A stretch of 64,000 nt of DNA from Misgurnus anguillicaudatus. Taxonomy: Eukaryota; Chordata; Actinopteri; Cypriniformes; Cobitidae. The position numbers and the translations under genes were made by a program. The DNA is taken from positions 12,240,001-12,304,000 of the forward strand of contig NC_073346.2 of NCBI RefSeq assembly GCF_027580225.2, written 5' to 3'. The notes under the pieces are model-generated. The model had not been told where the DNA came from. It did not search any database and saw only the letters and a program-made list of their open reading frames with translations. The stretch's first letter is position 1; the number at the start of each line of letters is the position of its first letter. Of this stretch, positions 35,005 to 47,153 are shown piece by piece.

Positions 35005-36218
35005 TTTTGACGATACCGAATAATACGCAACTCAATCTGCTGTAATGACTTTTTTGACCCCGACATGCGCAGTGGGAACCGCCTGTGACGTGAACCGTGA
35101 AGGGGTCTATATGTGAGCAGGCTCGGACTAAGAAATCGAATGCCTCTGGACACAATTATCTTGTAGGTCCCCCACACACTTATTGAAATATATTATATGG
35201 TTATTTTGTTAGAAACACTTTTACAGGATTTGCACTGACACAATACATCCTATGATCACAACCTGTAGGACAATCGACAGCCAATTCTCCCTATACGCAG
35301 GGTACGCAAACTGCGTAGGGCCCGAACAGCTAGGGGGCCCCTTGCCCTTAATTTTATTAGTCGCTGCACAATTGGCGCGTGAGTACTTTGCCACAAGAGC
35401 CTTTTGAAAGCATAACAAGCAGTCCCATCTTACAATACTTTAATTTCATTTGTCATTTGTTTTGCTTCCTTGATGTTTTACATCTCTTATAATATAAATT
35501 TGGCAGAAGACCTTGTTTTCTAAATACAAATGTAACAGATTAAGGGCTTTTCAGAAAACATGTTTCAATGTTATCAATTATTCTGTTGAGTGTTAAAGTA
35601 ATGTCCATACGGCAAAAATAAAGATGTAAGATAATACATGTTTTTAGTAAAAATTTTAGCTAGATTCAAGCAGAGACAAAAAATTGGGTTTTATCAACAC
35701 GTGGACATGCCCCCCCCCCTCACATGTTAGGGACCCCAGATGTCTAGGATTGGCTCTGACAAGAATATCAATACATGTAGATATTTTTCTTGCAAGCATG
35801 GACCTGCACAAAGACTTGCACAGTGGGGAAGAGGCTCAAGTATAAAAGGGCACTTCTCTTAGGCCTAATTATTTTTGTTGTAACAAAAGGTTAAATATAT
35901 TGGCACAACTTCCTCACCAGTTTATTTTAATTCCCTCACACACACGCAACACTTTCATACCAAACAGATTTCTACAAAATACAAAAGAATCAGTTCACTC
36001 AAGAACAGTAGACAGAAAAGCAAACTGCCAACAATGTGAATGTTTTCTGTGTTATATTTCGAATAAGCAAAGAGGTTGGACAGTTTCAGTAACTAGCTGT
36101 TTGTCAGTAAATCTTTTTAATTCTTTTGGTGTTAAAAGAATACATATCTACACTAAATTAAAAAGGGAGTGTTGCTGATATTTTGTTAATTTCGCTGTTA
36201 AAAACACTGCAAAAATAG
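35005..36218. other. No supported gene; repeat scraps
   Basis: A 'ggctcggactaagaaatc' and an inverse 'gatgtctaggattggctctg' at about 35120 and 35740 may be worn ends of a hAT-type repeat. A C-run lies near 35712. Frames on either strand have no family match. Confidence 0.3.
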
Positions 36219-36585
36219 TGAAGTGACTTTAACTGCAATATATTGACTGGCCACTAGAGGCTGGCTCCGAAAGGGAGTTCATTCCTATAGACCCCCATGT
36301 TAAAATATCCAACTTCACAGCAGAAAATAATATGTTTACAGCCTGCTACAAAAACTGTTTTTGGTCTGTATAGCTTATTTTGCCTTTCATGACAACTGGG
36401 AGGGGGGTGATTTTTTTTAACTCACCCATTAAAATTATATTAAGCCTTAAAGTTTTGCATATTTAAGGGTGTGGCCACTTGAGTGATAAATGAACTGCCA
36501 CTGCTGTCTCTAGAGTTGAGCTAGGTGGGCGTGGTTTCAGCAAACAGTCACCTCAGCTTCACCCACGTCCCACCTCTTTACCCAT
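36219..36585. repeat. Dispersed repeat, copy 2
   Basis: Second copy of the family at 3225-3755 in the same orientation, truncated on the right after 'cacccacgtcccacctcttt'. Confidence 0.7.
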
Positions 36586-38260
36586 CTGCAGGTTATCAAA
36601 AGTTGTTTGTCTAGATAAATAGCTGTATTCTGCACATTCGACAATATTTTTTTCCAAATACAATCATTTTGTGTTTCTAGTAGGCCTACGATCTTTGGAC
36701 TTTCCATTCTGGCAACACTGACTGTAGTTGTCCTTTGGCTAATTAGAAAAAGTTGCTGCAACATAAAATAAAGTGAAATTAGTTTAACTTATTTCAGCTT
36801 TATTTTATAAGTTACAGCAACTAATCACTAAATACAAGCTGATTATACTTAAAAATGTAAGTGCAAAAAGGGAAGCTGGCTGTCTGACTTTGATAACCCC
36901 TGCAACATCACCATTAGAAAATGCAACACTGTTGTTTAAATCGATAAGCAAGTCATATCCCATTATTCCTGGTTAGCACTCCAAGAGCTCATGTAATCAT
37001 TACATAAGGCAATTAGTGTTGATGTTGACATCACTTGTGTCCTCCGTTGTATGCAAGGTTGCGTATAACTCCAATAACAAGCCCTGTGTGTTATAGAGAG
37101 CTCTTGTGGTAAATTGCAGCATTACAACATAGATTTGAAACAGATTTTTTATTTACTTGTTTATTAATACATTGATGAATAAGGTGAATATGCAAAATTA
37201 ACATGAATGAGTAACTTATGGATTAAATGCGATGCAGAAAATAATACAAAAAGAAAGAATAGCTGTATTTAAATTGAGTTTTACCTTCGATATGTGTGGT
37301 TAAGGAGGTCTTTCTTTCAAACTCTTGTGGTTATTCACTGCGCAGCACAGAGCAGTGCTAAATGCTTCGGCACGGTATGTGGTGAGAGCAAATGTGGTAA
37401 TGATTATGAAGGTAGATGTATCACATTAATGCATTATTTCATTTTACAGCCATTATGAATTACTTTATAGACACGAAATTGATCACAAATACAAGAATCT
37501 CCTGTATCAACTTGAGACAAATGGGAATTTTTATAATTTGTTTTTAACAGTAATAGCTATTTTCTTGATTTTCTTGAGGTAGTAACACTTATATAATATT
37601 GCCTAAAACAACAAAAACATTTCTTAGGATAAAACATTATGATAAAACTTAAGACAAAATATTTACAAAAACAAAGCTTACAAAAACTACACAATAAGCT
37701 TTAAAAACAGCACACTGTAAAAAAATGCAACATTTTTTGTCAAATCAACATAGATTTTTATGTAACTTTAACTTAAAACAAGTTAAAATAGATTTTAAAT
37801 TAATTTGTTATGTGAACTTTTTTTATGTCAAAACAAAAACTTTTTTCTTACACTGTAAAAAGAGAAAAGTTGGATCAACTTAATTAATTTAATTAGTAAC
37901 ACTTAAAAATTTTAGTTTTTTTACTTAAAATTTCACTTAAAATTCATTTTAAACATAATTTACATAAAGTGTATGTCTGACCCTGTCTGTGATTTCACAT
38001 TGATTTCAATCTTTGTCATGATCTTACTCAATATTTCAAATATCAAGGTTATATTTTCACACAATATTCTTTACATTATATAGGATGATTTTATGTAGAA
38101 AACAGTAAAACACAAACTTTAGCTGGGTTTTCACAGACAAGGTCACATTACGAAAATATTAACATTATTTTTGTATATTTTTAAACTGTGTGTTGTTGTA
38201 CCGTGTAACTATATATTGTTTGATGTGTGGTGTAAAAAAGAGAAGAAAAATATCAGTTCT
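36586..38260. other. AT-rich DNA downstream of receptor 2
   Basis: No gene. 37700-37940 contains two 'cactgtaaaaa' repeat scraps related to 23083-23215. The last few hundred bases are presumably the receptor 3' untranslated region, though I saw no clear AATAAA on the minus strand close to the stop. Confidence 0.4.
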
Positions 38261-40483
38261 TTAAAAACCTGTATTGGAGGTGTCATTATCTGAAACCTTT
38301 GAATGATTTGATTGGGTTTTAAGCGAGTCGAACTGGTAGATCTTTGCAGATCGTAGACATTTTGAAAACACACTTGCGAGGCATTTTCGAAACTTTTCTC
38401 CGACAAATGCATAAATCACTGGATTTATGCAGCAGTGCGTCAGCGCGATCATCTCTGTCAGATCCATGGCCCTGTTGATATGATAAAACGGCACACAGCT
38501 TCTCAGTATGCCAAACTCTTGCAAGGTCTTCAGGAACACAACCACATTGTAGGGCACCCAGAAGACCATGAACACTGCAACGATAGCTAAAATGAGTTTT
38601 ATAGCTCGATCCCTTTTTTTGTTTTTTGTCCTTTGCACCACCCTTAGGACCCGGATGTAGCAGTAGATTATAATCGGCAAGGAGACGAAAAGCACAACAG
38701 AGTTTTCGCTAAAGTTGCGGAAAAGCTTCCACTTCTGTGCTGATTCTTCAGGATAGAGTCTCTGGCAGCTGGTGGTGTTGTCCTCCGTCACCATCGCTGC
38801 ATAGATGACCTCAGGCAGAGCAGCCGCGATTGAAACCACCCATATGATGAGACTAACCACAACTCCGTAACGCAGCATCTTCGCACCAAGCACTGCCACG
38901 GCATGTACGATAACCAGATAGCGATCCACGCTCATCAGGGTAACAAACAGGATACCGCTGTAAAGCCCCACCTGATATACACCTGCTATAACCTTACACA
39001 TAGCATTGCCTGTGAGGTAATGACCTTGAGTGTACAAAGCCCAGATGGGCAGCGAAAGGACCATTAGCAGATCAGACAGAGCCAGATTCAGCAGGCAAAC
39101 ATTTGTCAAAGTTTTCAGATGCATGACTTTCAGGAGAACCCATAAGATGGTGATGTTCCCGACAAGGCCAAGCACAAAGACCAGGTAGAAAGCGGCAGCC
39201 TTGAAATCCGAGTTCAAGTTTGAATGTTCAGTATCGCACATGTGGTCTTCAAGTTGGTAGTAATAGCTTACTGTTGTTGCTTCCATTCTGCAATATAAAG
39301 GTAATGTAATTAAAAGAAATGAAAACTAACAGTGACAAATAAGTAAAAAAGAAAGAGAATGTGTTTGATTGTATCATGCTGTGATTTTTTAACACCACCA
39401 AAGGAAATGACAAAAGGGTGAAATCGGGGGGAGTTTAAATAGGGGGTTATGATGCGCACACTGGATTAAAACAAATTTAAAAGAGAGAGCCACGGGAGAC
39501 ACCCAAATGTGTACTACTTACATTGATCATGCATACACTCTTAGAGATAAAGGCACAAAAGCGGTCACTGGGGCGGTACCCTTAAAAAAATACATCTTAA
39601 GGGTGCATATTAGTAACCAAAGGGTATATACTGGTACTCAAACATACATATTGTTACCTAAAAGGTACATATCTGTACATAAATGGTACCGTCCAAGTGA
39701 CCGTTTTTATACCTATTTCTAAGGGTGTAGGGATGTTAAACTGCTGTATAAAATTTACGGTTCAAGTCAAATGTGTCGTTGTGTATTGTTTGTTTTAAAC
39801 ACCTTTAATACCATCATAAAAATGAGGGTAATTTCTCTCAAACAGGTTCTTTACTCTAAATAAAAAAGCTAAAATATTAATGTAATATCTATTTCACAAA
39901 AAAGCAAACACATAGTAAGGCAACTATATAAAAAAGTAAATGTTTCGCTGTTTTTTAATGTGTTTCATAAATATCTTTGCCGTATGATCAGTGCACAACA
40001 GATGAATTCTCATTAAGATTTAGTAGTATCGCTAAAACGGCAGTAAAATAAACAATCCCATCTAGAGTATTTGATAAAAAATGTTTAGGCACTGCATTTA
40101 ACTAAAGCTTCTAATATGTTTAAAATATTAAATTTATTTGTGAATGTTGTTTTATTGTGACGCCAACTAAACCTTGTATCCGTCACATACAAACCGCAGT
40201 GTTTTCATATATCTGCATGTATAAACAGCGGGAGGTCGGCACACGCTGAATAACCACAGGCCTCTGAAACATCCCACCACAATCCCACTGCTATCAAAAT
40301 ACATCAGTTTCTGTCATCTATGTTTAACTAGTCCTAGAAGATTTTAGTGGTACATTGTGCTTTTACGCAATATCGAATTAAATGCAACGTATAAGGCTGA
40401 TTCAGGACATTTTAAGGTTTAATCCCTTTACCTGTCAAATATTAGTAAAATTTAGTTTACCTTTCTGTATGCGCTTCCTCCAT
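38261..40483 (-). CDS. CCR-type chemokine receptor (receptor 2)
   Basis: Exon 2 (38261-39287) holds the receptor; the first ATG inside it (39286) would give 341 aa. A good acceptor ('ttatattgcag') lies one base before that ATG. A possible coding exon 1 at 40461-40483 (MEEAHTE, donor AG|GTAAAC) joins in phase 2 like receptor 1, giving 349 aa. Either start may be used. Features: seven hydrophobic segments, DRYLVIVHA after TM3, NPVIY in TM7, and all four extracellular cysteines (HMCDTE in the N-tail, NAMCKV in ECL1, TTSCQR in ECL2, LRSCVP in ECL3). The N-tail has a tyrosine cluster (SYYYQLED) for sulfation, and N-glycosylation is likely in ECL2 (EDNTTSC). Membrane receptor for CC chemokines, likely Gi-coupled. 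Similar to mammalian CCR4/CCR8-type sequences; orthology unresolved. Confidence 0.88.
39534..39728. mobile_element. MITE in receptor 2 intron
   Basis: Inverted ends 'acactcttagagataaa' and 'tatttctaagggtgt', with internal 'ggtaccctt' and 'aatggtaccgtcc'. Same family as 43199-43442, with scraps at 42460-42560 and 62676-62710. Confidence 0.7.
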
Positions 40484-41963
40484 AATGAATAACTGCTGTG
40501 AGATGTTAACAGTGACTCTTGTCTGGTTCATATGGTCATGAAAGAGAGGCTAGCACATTTCACCTTGTTTCTGTACATTTGCCTTCAGCAAATTTCCTGT
40601 AAAATGAAGCATGTGCATGTGCATGTGTGTGCTTTTGTGTGCAATTGTATTTGCAAGGGGAAGGTGAGGTGTGAACACGTTTCCTGTCACTGTACTGAGG
40701 TTATAAGGTCTGGATGCATCGAAGAAATTCCCTCGGACGAGATAAAACAATAACTCTGAGTCATCTGACGCTGAATCGGCTACTGAATGAATGCTAATAT
40801 CTCCCCCACCCACAGCCAGTGTAGTGTATTTAATATTGTCAGCAAGCAAGGCCAACCCACACCAATAAACGCCGTTCAGTATGTCTGTCATGGTATGAGA
40901 ACAATATAAGTGTATCTCTGTTCTTTCCACCATCAACAGTGAGTCAGTTTTCTGGAATAGCAATTAGAAAGTGTAAAATTAGTCAATTCTTCTTCCAATA
41001 ATGTTGGTTTTGTTACAAGAATTAAGCTTGTTGTGTTTTTCTTATACTGTACAAGCTGATTTTTTGTAGTTTTTAAAGCAAAAAATAGGACTACTTTAAA
41101 AGTTCTTTATGTGTGGTTGGATGGGGGATTTGTTATTTTCAAGTTTTGAGCAGTGGTCATATTTATCGTTTATGGAAGGCCTGTAATGTATTATTCAGAA
41201 CAATATAGGTAACATAAAATTGATGAGATAAGCCATTATGCTACATCAGCCCAACCAACCCCCCACCCCCATTTTAAGTTAAGAAGGTTGTCCAACGATT
41301 CTCAGAAAAGTGGAATATGTGAAATTTTCATGATAGAAACTTTCTAGGGAAATTGTTGACTGGAGGTACCAAGTCTAGATAAAAGCTTATTTGCATTTGG
41401 CTTTCATGCAAAGCACAATGCATTCAAACTGTACTGTACCTTTTACATAGTTACACAAGGTTGAAAAGTAAATGTGTTTTCGTTATGATCTGATATGATA
41501 CTTTGGTGTGTTTTGAAGCCATGAAAGTACATTTCTTCATAATATCTTTTCTTTGATGTCTGAGTTGTTTTCACACCTAGCCCTCGCTCTCGAAGCAGTT
41601 CAGTATGTGTATATGTGAACAAACCAAGTGATCTCAGACCCACTTAAAAGGACCCAAAAGCGAACCATACTCAGACCTCCTCCGGACGTGGTCTGAGTAC
41701 CGTTCGCTTATCGTTTCTTTTGTGGTTGGATTTCTTTTTGACATGCGAAAGCAATGAGGTCCCAGTCCGCTTCGCTTGTCATTTTGACATGTATCAAAAT
41801 CAACTGCTGCACAGAAAGCTGTGGTCTAAGTTCTTGATAAAAACTTTATAGATAGCTTCTTATCTAAGTTATGATAAAAAGAACTGTGTCCTCCTTGAGT
41901 CCACTATATTGTGAACACCAACTGAGGTCACATTCTGCTTGTAGTGAACTGAGTTTGGTTCTT
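40484..41963. other. Upstream of receptor 2; no other gene
   Basis: Presumed 5' untranslated region and promoter of receptor 2, then intergenic DNA. 41560-41960 resembles a fish MITE with 'gttttcacacctag' at one side, but its other end is unclear. No further coding exon seen. Confidence 0.35.
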
Positions 41964-42369
41964 TTAAAGGGGACATATCATGAAAATCTGACTTTTTCCA
42001 TGTTTAAGTGATATAATTGGATCCCAAGTGCTTCTATTAACCTACAAAATGTGAAAAAACCACCAAGTAACTTAAACCATTCTCTGCAAGCATGTGAAAA
42101 ATAGGTCACTGAAATTTGGCTCCCCTTGTGATGTCAGAAGGGGATAATACCACTATCCAACCACGACATTGCATTTAGTGCAGAGATCAACTCATTTGCA
42201 TTTTAAAGGACACACCCAAAAACGGCACATTTTTGTTTTGTTAAGTGGCAATTTTAACACACTATAATAAATAATCTATATGGTATTTTTGAATAAACTT
42301 CATATACCTACTCTGGGGACACCAAAGATTTATTTGACATCTTAAAAAGTCTTAAAATGTCCCCTTTAA
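41964..42369. mobile_element. TTAA-flanked MITE
   Basis: Ends TTAAAGGGGACATATCATG and the inverse of a 'gtcccctttaa' end. TTAA at both borders. Non-coding, about 406 bp. Confidence 0.7.
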
Positions 42370-42591
42370 AATAAACTATATGTGAAAAAAACTTTATATT
42401 ATTTTGTTGCCTAAATCACAGCACAATTTTTAAACATGTCAGCAACTGTCAGATGGGACCGAAAACATACAAAATGGTACAAAAGCTGTGGGGTGGTACC
42501 CTTTCAAGAAGTACCTAAAAAGATTGTTCATCAAACATTTATAATTGGACCTTTTTAAAGGGTTTTGTACCTTAATTACAGATGGTCTAGG

Positions 42592-43082
42592 TAAGGGATA
42601 GGCAACGTTGGTCCTGGAGTGCCGATGTCCTGCAGAGTTCCATGCTGAAAAAACAGCATTCCAGCAAGACCAGCATATGTTGTGTGAACACCAGCTAAAC
42701 CAGCATCCGCACTAGCATTAGCACCAGCTAAACCAGCACCAAACCAGCATTAGCACCAGCTAAACCAGCACCAAACCAGCATTAGCACCAGCATCCCATG
42801 CTGGTCATACCAGCGAGACCAGCATATGTTGTGTTTTGGTGCTGGTATGCTGGTGACCACCAGCTAAACCAGCATCAAACCAGCATTGACCAGCAAAATA
42901 CCCATGCTGCTTTGATGCTGTTTTTTTCAGCAGGGTTTAGGTCCAGCTGTAATCAAGCACACCTGAACAACGTATCAAGGTCTACAGAGTCACCAGAAGA
43001 CTACAGGTAGGCAAGGTTTTGTCAGGGTTGGAGGTAAAATCTGCAGGACATCGGCACTCCAGGACCGACATTGCCTACCTTT
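42592..43082. mobile_element. hAT-type MITE with nested GCTGGT element
   Basis: The outer arms read 'ggtcctggagtgccgatgtc' and its inverse, 'gacatcggcactccaggacc'. GGTCTAGG occurs on both sides (42584-42591 and 43083-43090), an 8-bp duplication as for hAT. The middle is taken by a second element bounded by 'tgctgaaaaaacagcat' and 'atgctgtttttttcagca'. Confidence 0.75.
42640..42925. repeat. Minisatellite-bearing inner element
   Basis: Short inverted ends around 'gctgaaaaaacagc'. Inside are many 'accagca', 'gctaaaccagca' and 'ccagcattagcaccagc' units on one side and 'gctggt' on the other. Inserted in the 42592-43082 MITE. Confidence 0.7.
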
Positions 43083-43198
43083 GGTCTAGGTGAATGGATG
43101 GATGTGTAGATATTTATTTATTAAAGTCAGATATTCAAACAATATCACCTCTAGTAGCTATAAAGTAGTAAATTGTTAGTGTTTAAATATAATTTTCT

Positions 43199-43442
43199 AG
43201 TAAGTGTTACAAACACACTGTCACATAAATTGGTCAAAAAGGGTCCCAAGCTGTCATTGGGGCAGTCCCTTTTAAAGGTCCCAATATGTATCACTTAGGT
43301 ACAGATATGTATACATTTGGTACTAATATGCAACTCCGAGGTACTAATATATGATCTCTTTAGGTGCCAAAGCGTACTTTTTGAATGGGTACCGTCCCAG
43401 TGACATGTAGGGACCATTTTTGACCATTGTTTTAAGAGTGTA
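43199..43442. mobile_element. MITE of the 39534-39728 family
   Basis: Shares 'ggggcagtccctttta', 'ggtacagatatgta', 'ggtaccgtcccagtgac' and the end 'tttaagagtgta' with the copy in receptor 2's intron. Ends are more diverged. Confidence 0.55.
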
Positions 43443-44113
43443 AAACTTTTCCCACTCAGGGGAACCTGTTGACGCCTTATTGTCAACACCCAATCAATAC
43501 GATTGAGTTCGATTGGATGCAAATTTCATACATATTGAAAGAGGTGGTGAAGTCCGATCTGTGACCGATCATTAGGAAAAAAGTATGCGTGTAAATGCAT
43601 GAATCGCAGTATTTTCTCAATCGGATGCAGAAAATACCTTGTGCACATGCACAGAAGAATTTTGCTTAAGTTCACGACTTATATTTATCTCTTATTTATG
43701 AATCACATGGTTCTCGTCACAGAAACACGCAATAGCAACAGATTTTTTTCGAGTTCAGATTTGGGCTACTGTTTAAACGGTCTCCGGTTGTTCTCCTTTC
43801 TGCGGGTTAAGGATCTTGTTCATTAGTTTTTGGTATTTGGGCTGTGAATAGTCATTGGGATTCCTTTGGGAAAGTTTTGAATGTCCATTGGGCTGGTTTT
43901 GATAGGCAAATCTGGCAACCCTGGCTGTGCACTTGCACAGACATTTAGTTTGTATGTACATGTAAACGAACATTTAATCAGATTGCAATGTTTAAGGTGC
44001 ATGTAAACTGTAATGTCGTAATCTTCAATCTGGTTAAATTCAGTCAGATTGACAAAATTTTGTGCATATAAACATAGCCACAGTTACACTATTCACTAAA
44101 TACTGGCATGGCA
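43443..44113. other. No gene seen
   Basis: Unique-looking or old repeat DNA ('caatcagattgcaatg'-type motifs) without coding signals. Confidence 0.35.
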
Positions 44114-44419
44114 TGTCACGGTTAAATCCGTGTCATGTTTTGTGTCTGTTCCGATTACCGTCACCTGGACAATTCATTGATTAATTACCTTCCTCATCAC
44201 ACCTGTGCATTGTTAGTCTGTCTGTATTTATACCCCTGTTTGTGCTATGCTCACTTGCCGGATCATTGTCGCCATTCGTCTTCATTCTGTCTGTTTCCAG
44301 TTTATTTATTATGCCTGTTGTTTGGTTTCCGTGTTTGTTTTCTGTGTTATTTATATTAAATGTTACCCTTTTATGTGAACCCTGCGTATGTGTCCTGATT
44401 CCTGTTTCCCGGCGTGACA
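44114..44419 (+). repeat. 5' LTR of the miniature element
   Basis: 306 bp with a TATA-like 'tatttatacccctg' and a downstream 'ttatttatattaaatg'. Confidence 0.85.
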
Positions 44420-45046
44420 GAATGATCCGGCCCTTTCAAGGACGCAGCGGGTTCGAGGAGGAGGTCCCTTGGAGCTTACTGTGAGGCAATGCTCAGAACT
44501 CCAGGCCGGGCTCGAGTTAGCCGTCGCCACGCCCGATTCATTCCCCGGGGTGGTGGCAGCGACACTCGAGCCGGGTTATGTGAGGGTCGAATCGGTTCTG
44601 TGATTCTCCTGTTGGTCGAGTCGCCTGGAACGGTTCCTGGGAGGTCCACCGCCATGCTCGATTTGGGGCTCAGGACGGACGCCATGCTCGATTTTTCCCC
44701 GGGATGGTCGCTACCGTGGAGGAGCCCGTTTCCCCGAGATGGTGGGAGTCGACTCCCAGGACTATCGGATCCCCGTCGGTTCCCAGGAGGATCGAGTCTT
44801 CAGATCCGGTCCCTGAGATGGCTGCTCCAGTTCTCCCGGCTTTGCCCCGGCTTCCTGCCCTACCGGTTTCACCCTAGCTTCCTGCCCTGCCGGTTTCACC
44901 CCGGCTTTTTACCCTGCCGGCTTCGCCCCGGCTTCCGCCGGCTCTGCTGTGGTCTCCGAGCCCTCCGTCCCTCCCCTGGATCCACCCTACCAGACTTTTT
45001 TGTGTTTGTCTTGAGTGTCTGGTAGCCACTCTTTGAGGGGGGGTAA

Positions 45047-45352
45047 TGTCACGGTTAAATCCGTGTCGTGTTTTGTGTCTGTTCCGATTACCGTCACCTG
45101 GACAATTCATTTATTAATTACCTTCCTCATCACACCTGTGCATTGTTAGTCTGTCTGTATTTATACCCCTGTTTGTGCTATACTCACTTGCCGGATCATT
45201 GTCGCCATTCGTCTTCATTCTGTCTGTTTCCAGTTTATTTATTATGCCCGTTGTTTGGTTCCTGTGTTTGTTTTCTGTGTTATTTACATTAAACGTTACC
45301 CTTTTATGTTAACCGCACGTATGTGTCCTGATTCCTGTTTCCCGGCGTGACA
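45047..45352 (+). repeat. 3' LTR of the miniature element
   Basis: 306 bp, about 96% like the 5' LTR by manual count. Confidence 0.85.
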
Positions 45353-45511
45353 TGGCATGCATAATACGCTCAATTTATGTTTGCAGGACTAATTCATATC
45401 TTTCTCAGAATGTTGTTTGAGTGACTGGATCACAACACACTAAGCTCTATTAACACATGTATACCACTGCACATCCAACTTTTGAGTTAAAAATAACCTA
45501 GAAAAATTATG

Positions 45512-47153
45512 TTAAAGCTGCGGTCGGCAACTTTTTTGATCATATTTTTTTATCATATTCACTGAAACCAACACTATGCTCCGATAGAAAAACATAAATT
45601 AGACAAAAAAAAAACCTTTTAAGAAAAACCCATTTAAGAAAAAACCCTGCGCTTCTAGCTCCACCTAGAGCCTGTTATTTGTTTTACAAAAATACACCGC
45701 TCCCGGTTCGTTTGGTCCAATCAGCGCAGGCCGGTTCATTTGGTCCAATCAGCGCAGGGCTGTGTAAAATCTGCCTGTCAATCACAGTATCTGCACGCGC
45801 CACAGATCCCCCTCGCGCGCATTACAATTAGGCCTGGCAAACTCGACTCCTTTTAAGGATCTGGGTTATTGTGAGTCACTCACTAAAGTGATCCGGGTTG
45901 TGTGAGTCACTTGAATCACTTGAGTCAGTATTGCTAAATCGCCAAGGAAACTCAGTACAGACCCACTTGTAACCGGCTGATCCACGCGACTCGAGATTAT
46001 CAGAGCCGGAAACATTGCAGACTCGCAGACCATGGGACTACAGATCCACTAACCGGCTGATTTGCGTGGATCAGCCGGAGCCGGTTAGTGGATCTATAGA
46101 GCGACTGAAGTCTCCTCAAAAGCAAATCCACAACAAAAGCCTTTCACTTCTGAGATAACATGCTTATAGGTTTTAGGTTTGGTGTGTGTATGGTCTACCA
46201 TTTAAAAAATAGGCCTAATAATAGCATAATAATATAGAAAAAACTGTGTCCTGCTTATGCAGCCCCCAGAGGCGAAGAGACGGTTCACGCTGATCAGCCG
46301 GTTACGAATCAGCCAGTTATGAGGTGAAAGATTCTCGTGTCAGAGCAGATCTCTCGAGTTTGCAATGTTTCCGGCTCTGAGTGAGAATCTCTGGTTTGCA
46401 ATGTTACCGGCTCTGAGTCAGAATCTCGGGTCAGTTCTCGCGCAGATCAGCCGGTTACGAGTGGATCTGTAGTGCGAGCGAAGTCTCATCAATAATTTTG
46501 AAAGAGGTTTGTGTGTGTGGTGGCGCTGTTTATGGTTTTACAATGAATTGTAGTAGGACTCAACTGATCTGGGTAAATGACACTAGAGACTTGCGACTCA
46601 TGAGTTAATTTAAAGATCCGGGTTAAAGATCCGAGTGAGTCACGAGTCAAACAGGTCTAATTACAATATCACGTGCATCCGCGTGAAGTTTACAGGTGTT
46701 TTGGTTTAAACGCAGCGTGATGACGGAGAGAACATTCACTAACAAACTTCCGATTCCTCGGTTAACAACTAGAGCTACGAAAACAACAAATGAAAAGAAG
46801 GAAACAAATATAGAAAGCGATCGTGAATGTAATAAAACTAGGATCAATATCGAACCAGCATTTGAAAGGTGGAGGAATCTATGAGATTCTAAAGGGTTCA
46901 AGCTGGATGCAGAGCTTGCAACATTTCTTCTCGACAGGTAATTCTGCTTTGTCAACCATTGATTGTATTTCTGAGTGTTTTGTAAGTAATCTAAGTATTC
47001 TTGCTAAGTCTGGGTTCACAATAATACTGGTGCACATGCGTTGACGAGGAAGAGCTCGAAGGGAGGTTGCTCGGTGGTAGTGGGGGAGGAACATGAAATT
47101 GTAAACATTTTGAAACTGCTTAATCCTCCAAAGTTGCCCGACGGCAGCTTTAA
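45512..47153. mobile_element. TTAA-flanked MITE split by a hAT element
   Basis: Left end TTAAAGCTGCGGTCGGCAAC; right end is the inverse of TTAAAGCTGCCGTCGGGCAA. An inner hAT-type element (45829-46659) was inserted later. The right arm spawns several unrelated short frames (46647-47094) that are not genes. Confidence 0.7.
45829..46659. mobile_element. hAT-type non-autonomous element, perfect 8-bp duplication
   Basis: ATTACAAT occurs on both sides (45821-45828 and 46660-46667). Ends read TAGGCCTGGCAAACTCG and the inverse of 'cgagtcaaacaggtcta'. The interior repeats 'gatcagccggttac', 'aaccggctgat' and 'gagtcac' in both orientations. Non-coding, 831 bp. Confidence 0.75.

Larger units (their letters stand above)
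44114..45352 (+). mobile_element. Miniature gypsy-like LTR element (TRIM-like)
   Basis: Two 306-bp LTRs (44114-44419 and 45047-45352) with TGTCACGG...GGCGTGACA ends differ at about eleven positions. TGGCA flanks both sides (44109-44113, 45353-45357), a 5-bp duplication. A polypurine tract TTTGAGGGGGGG lies just before the 3' LTR. The interior of 627 bp is G/C-rich, with no gag-pol signature. It is therefore a non-autonomous LTR element. Frames inside (up to 178 aa) are proline/arginine/phenylalanine-rich and show no domain. Confidence 0.85.

Noticed and set aside
42640..42925. Regular spaced repeats that might suggest a CRISPR-like array
   Set aside because: Units are degenerate, without unique spacers, bounded by palindromes; eukaryotic minisatellite in a MITE.
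44489..45025. 178-aa proline/arginine/phenylalanine-rich frame
   Set aside because: Lies inside the miniature LTR element, G/C-rich low complexity, no gag or other domain.
46647..47094. 102-aa and 71-73-aa frames on both strands
   Set aside because: Right arm of a MITE; no family match and frames open on both strands.
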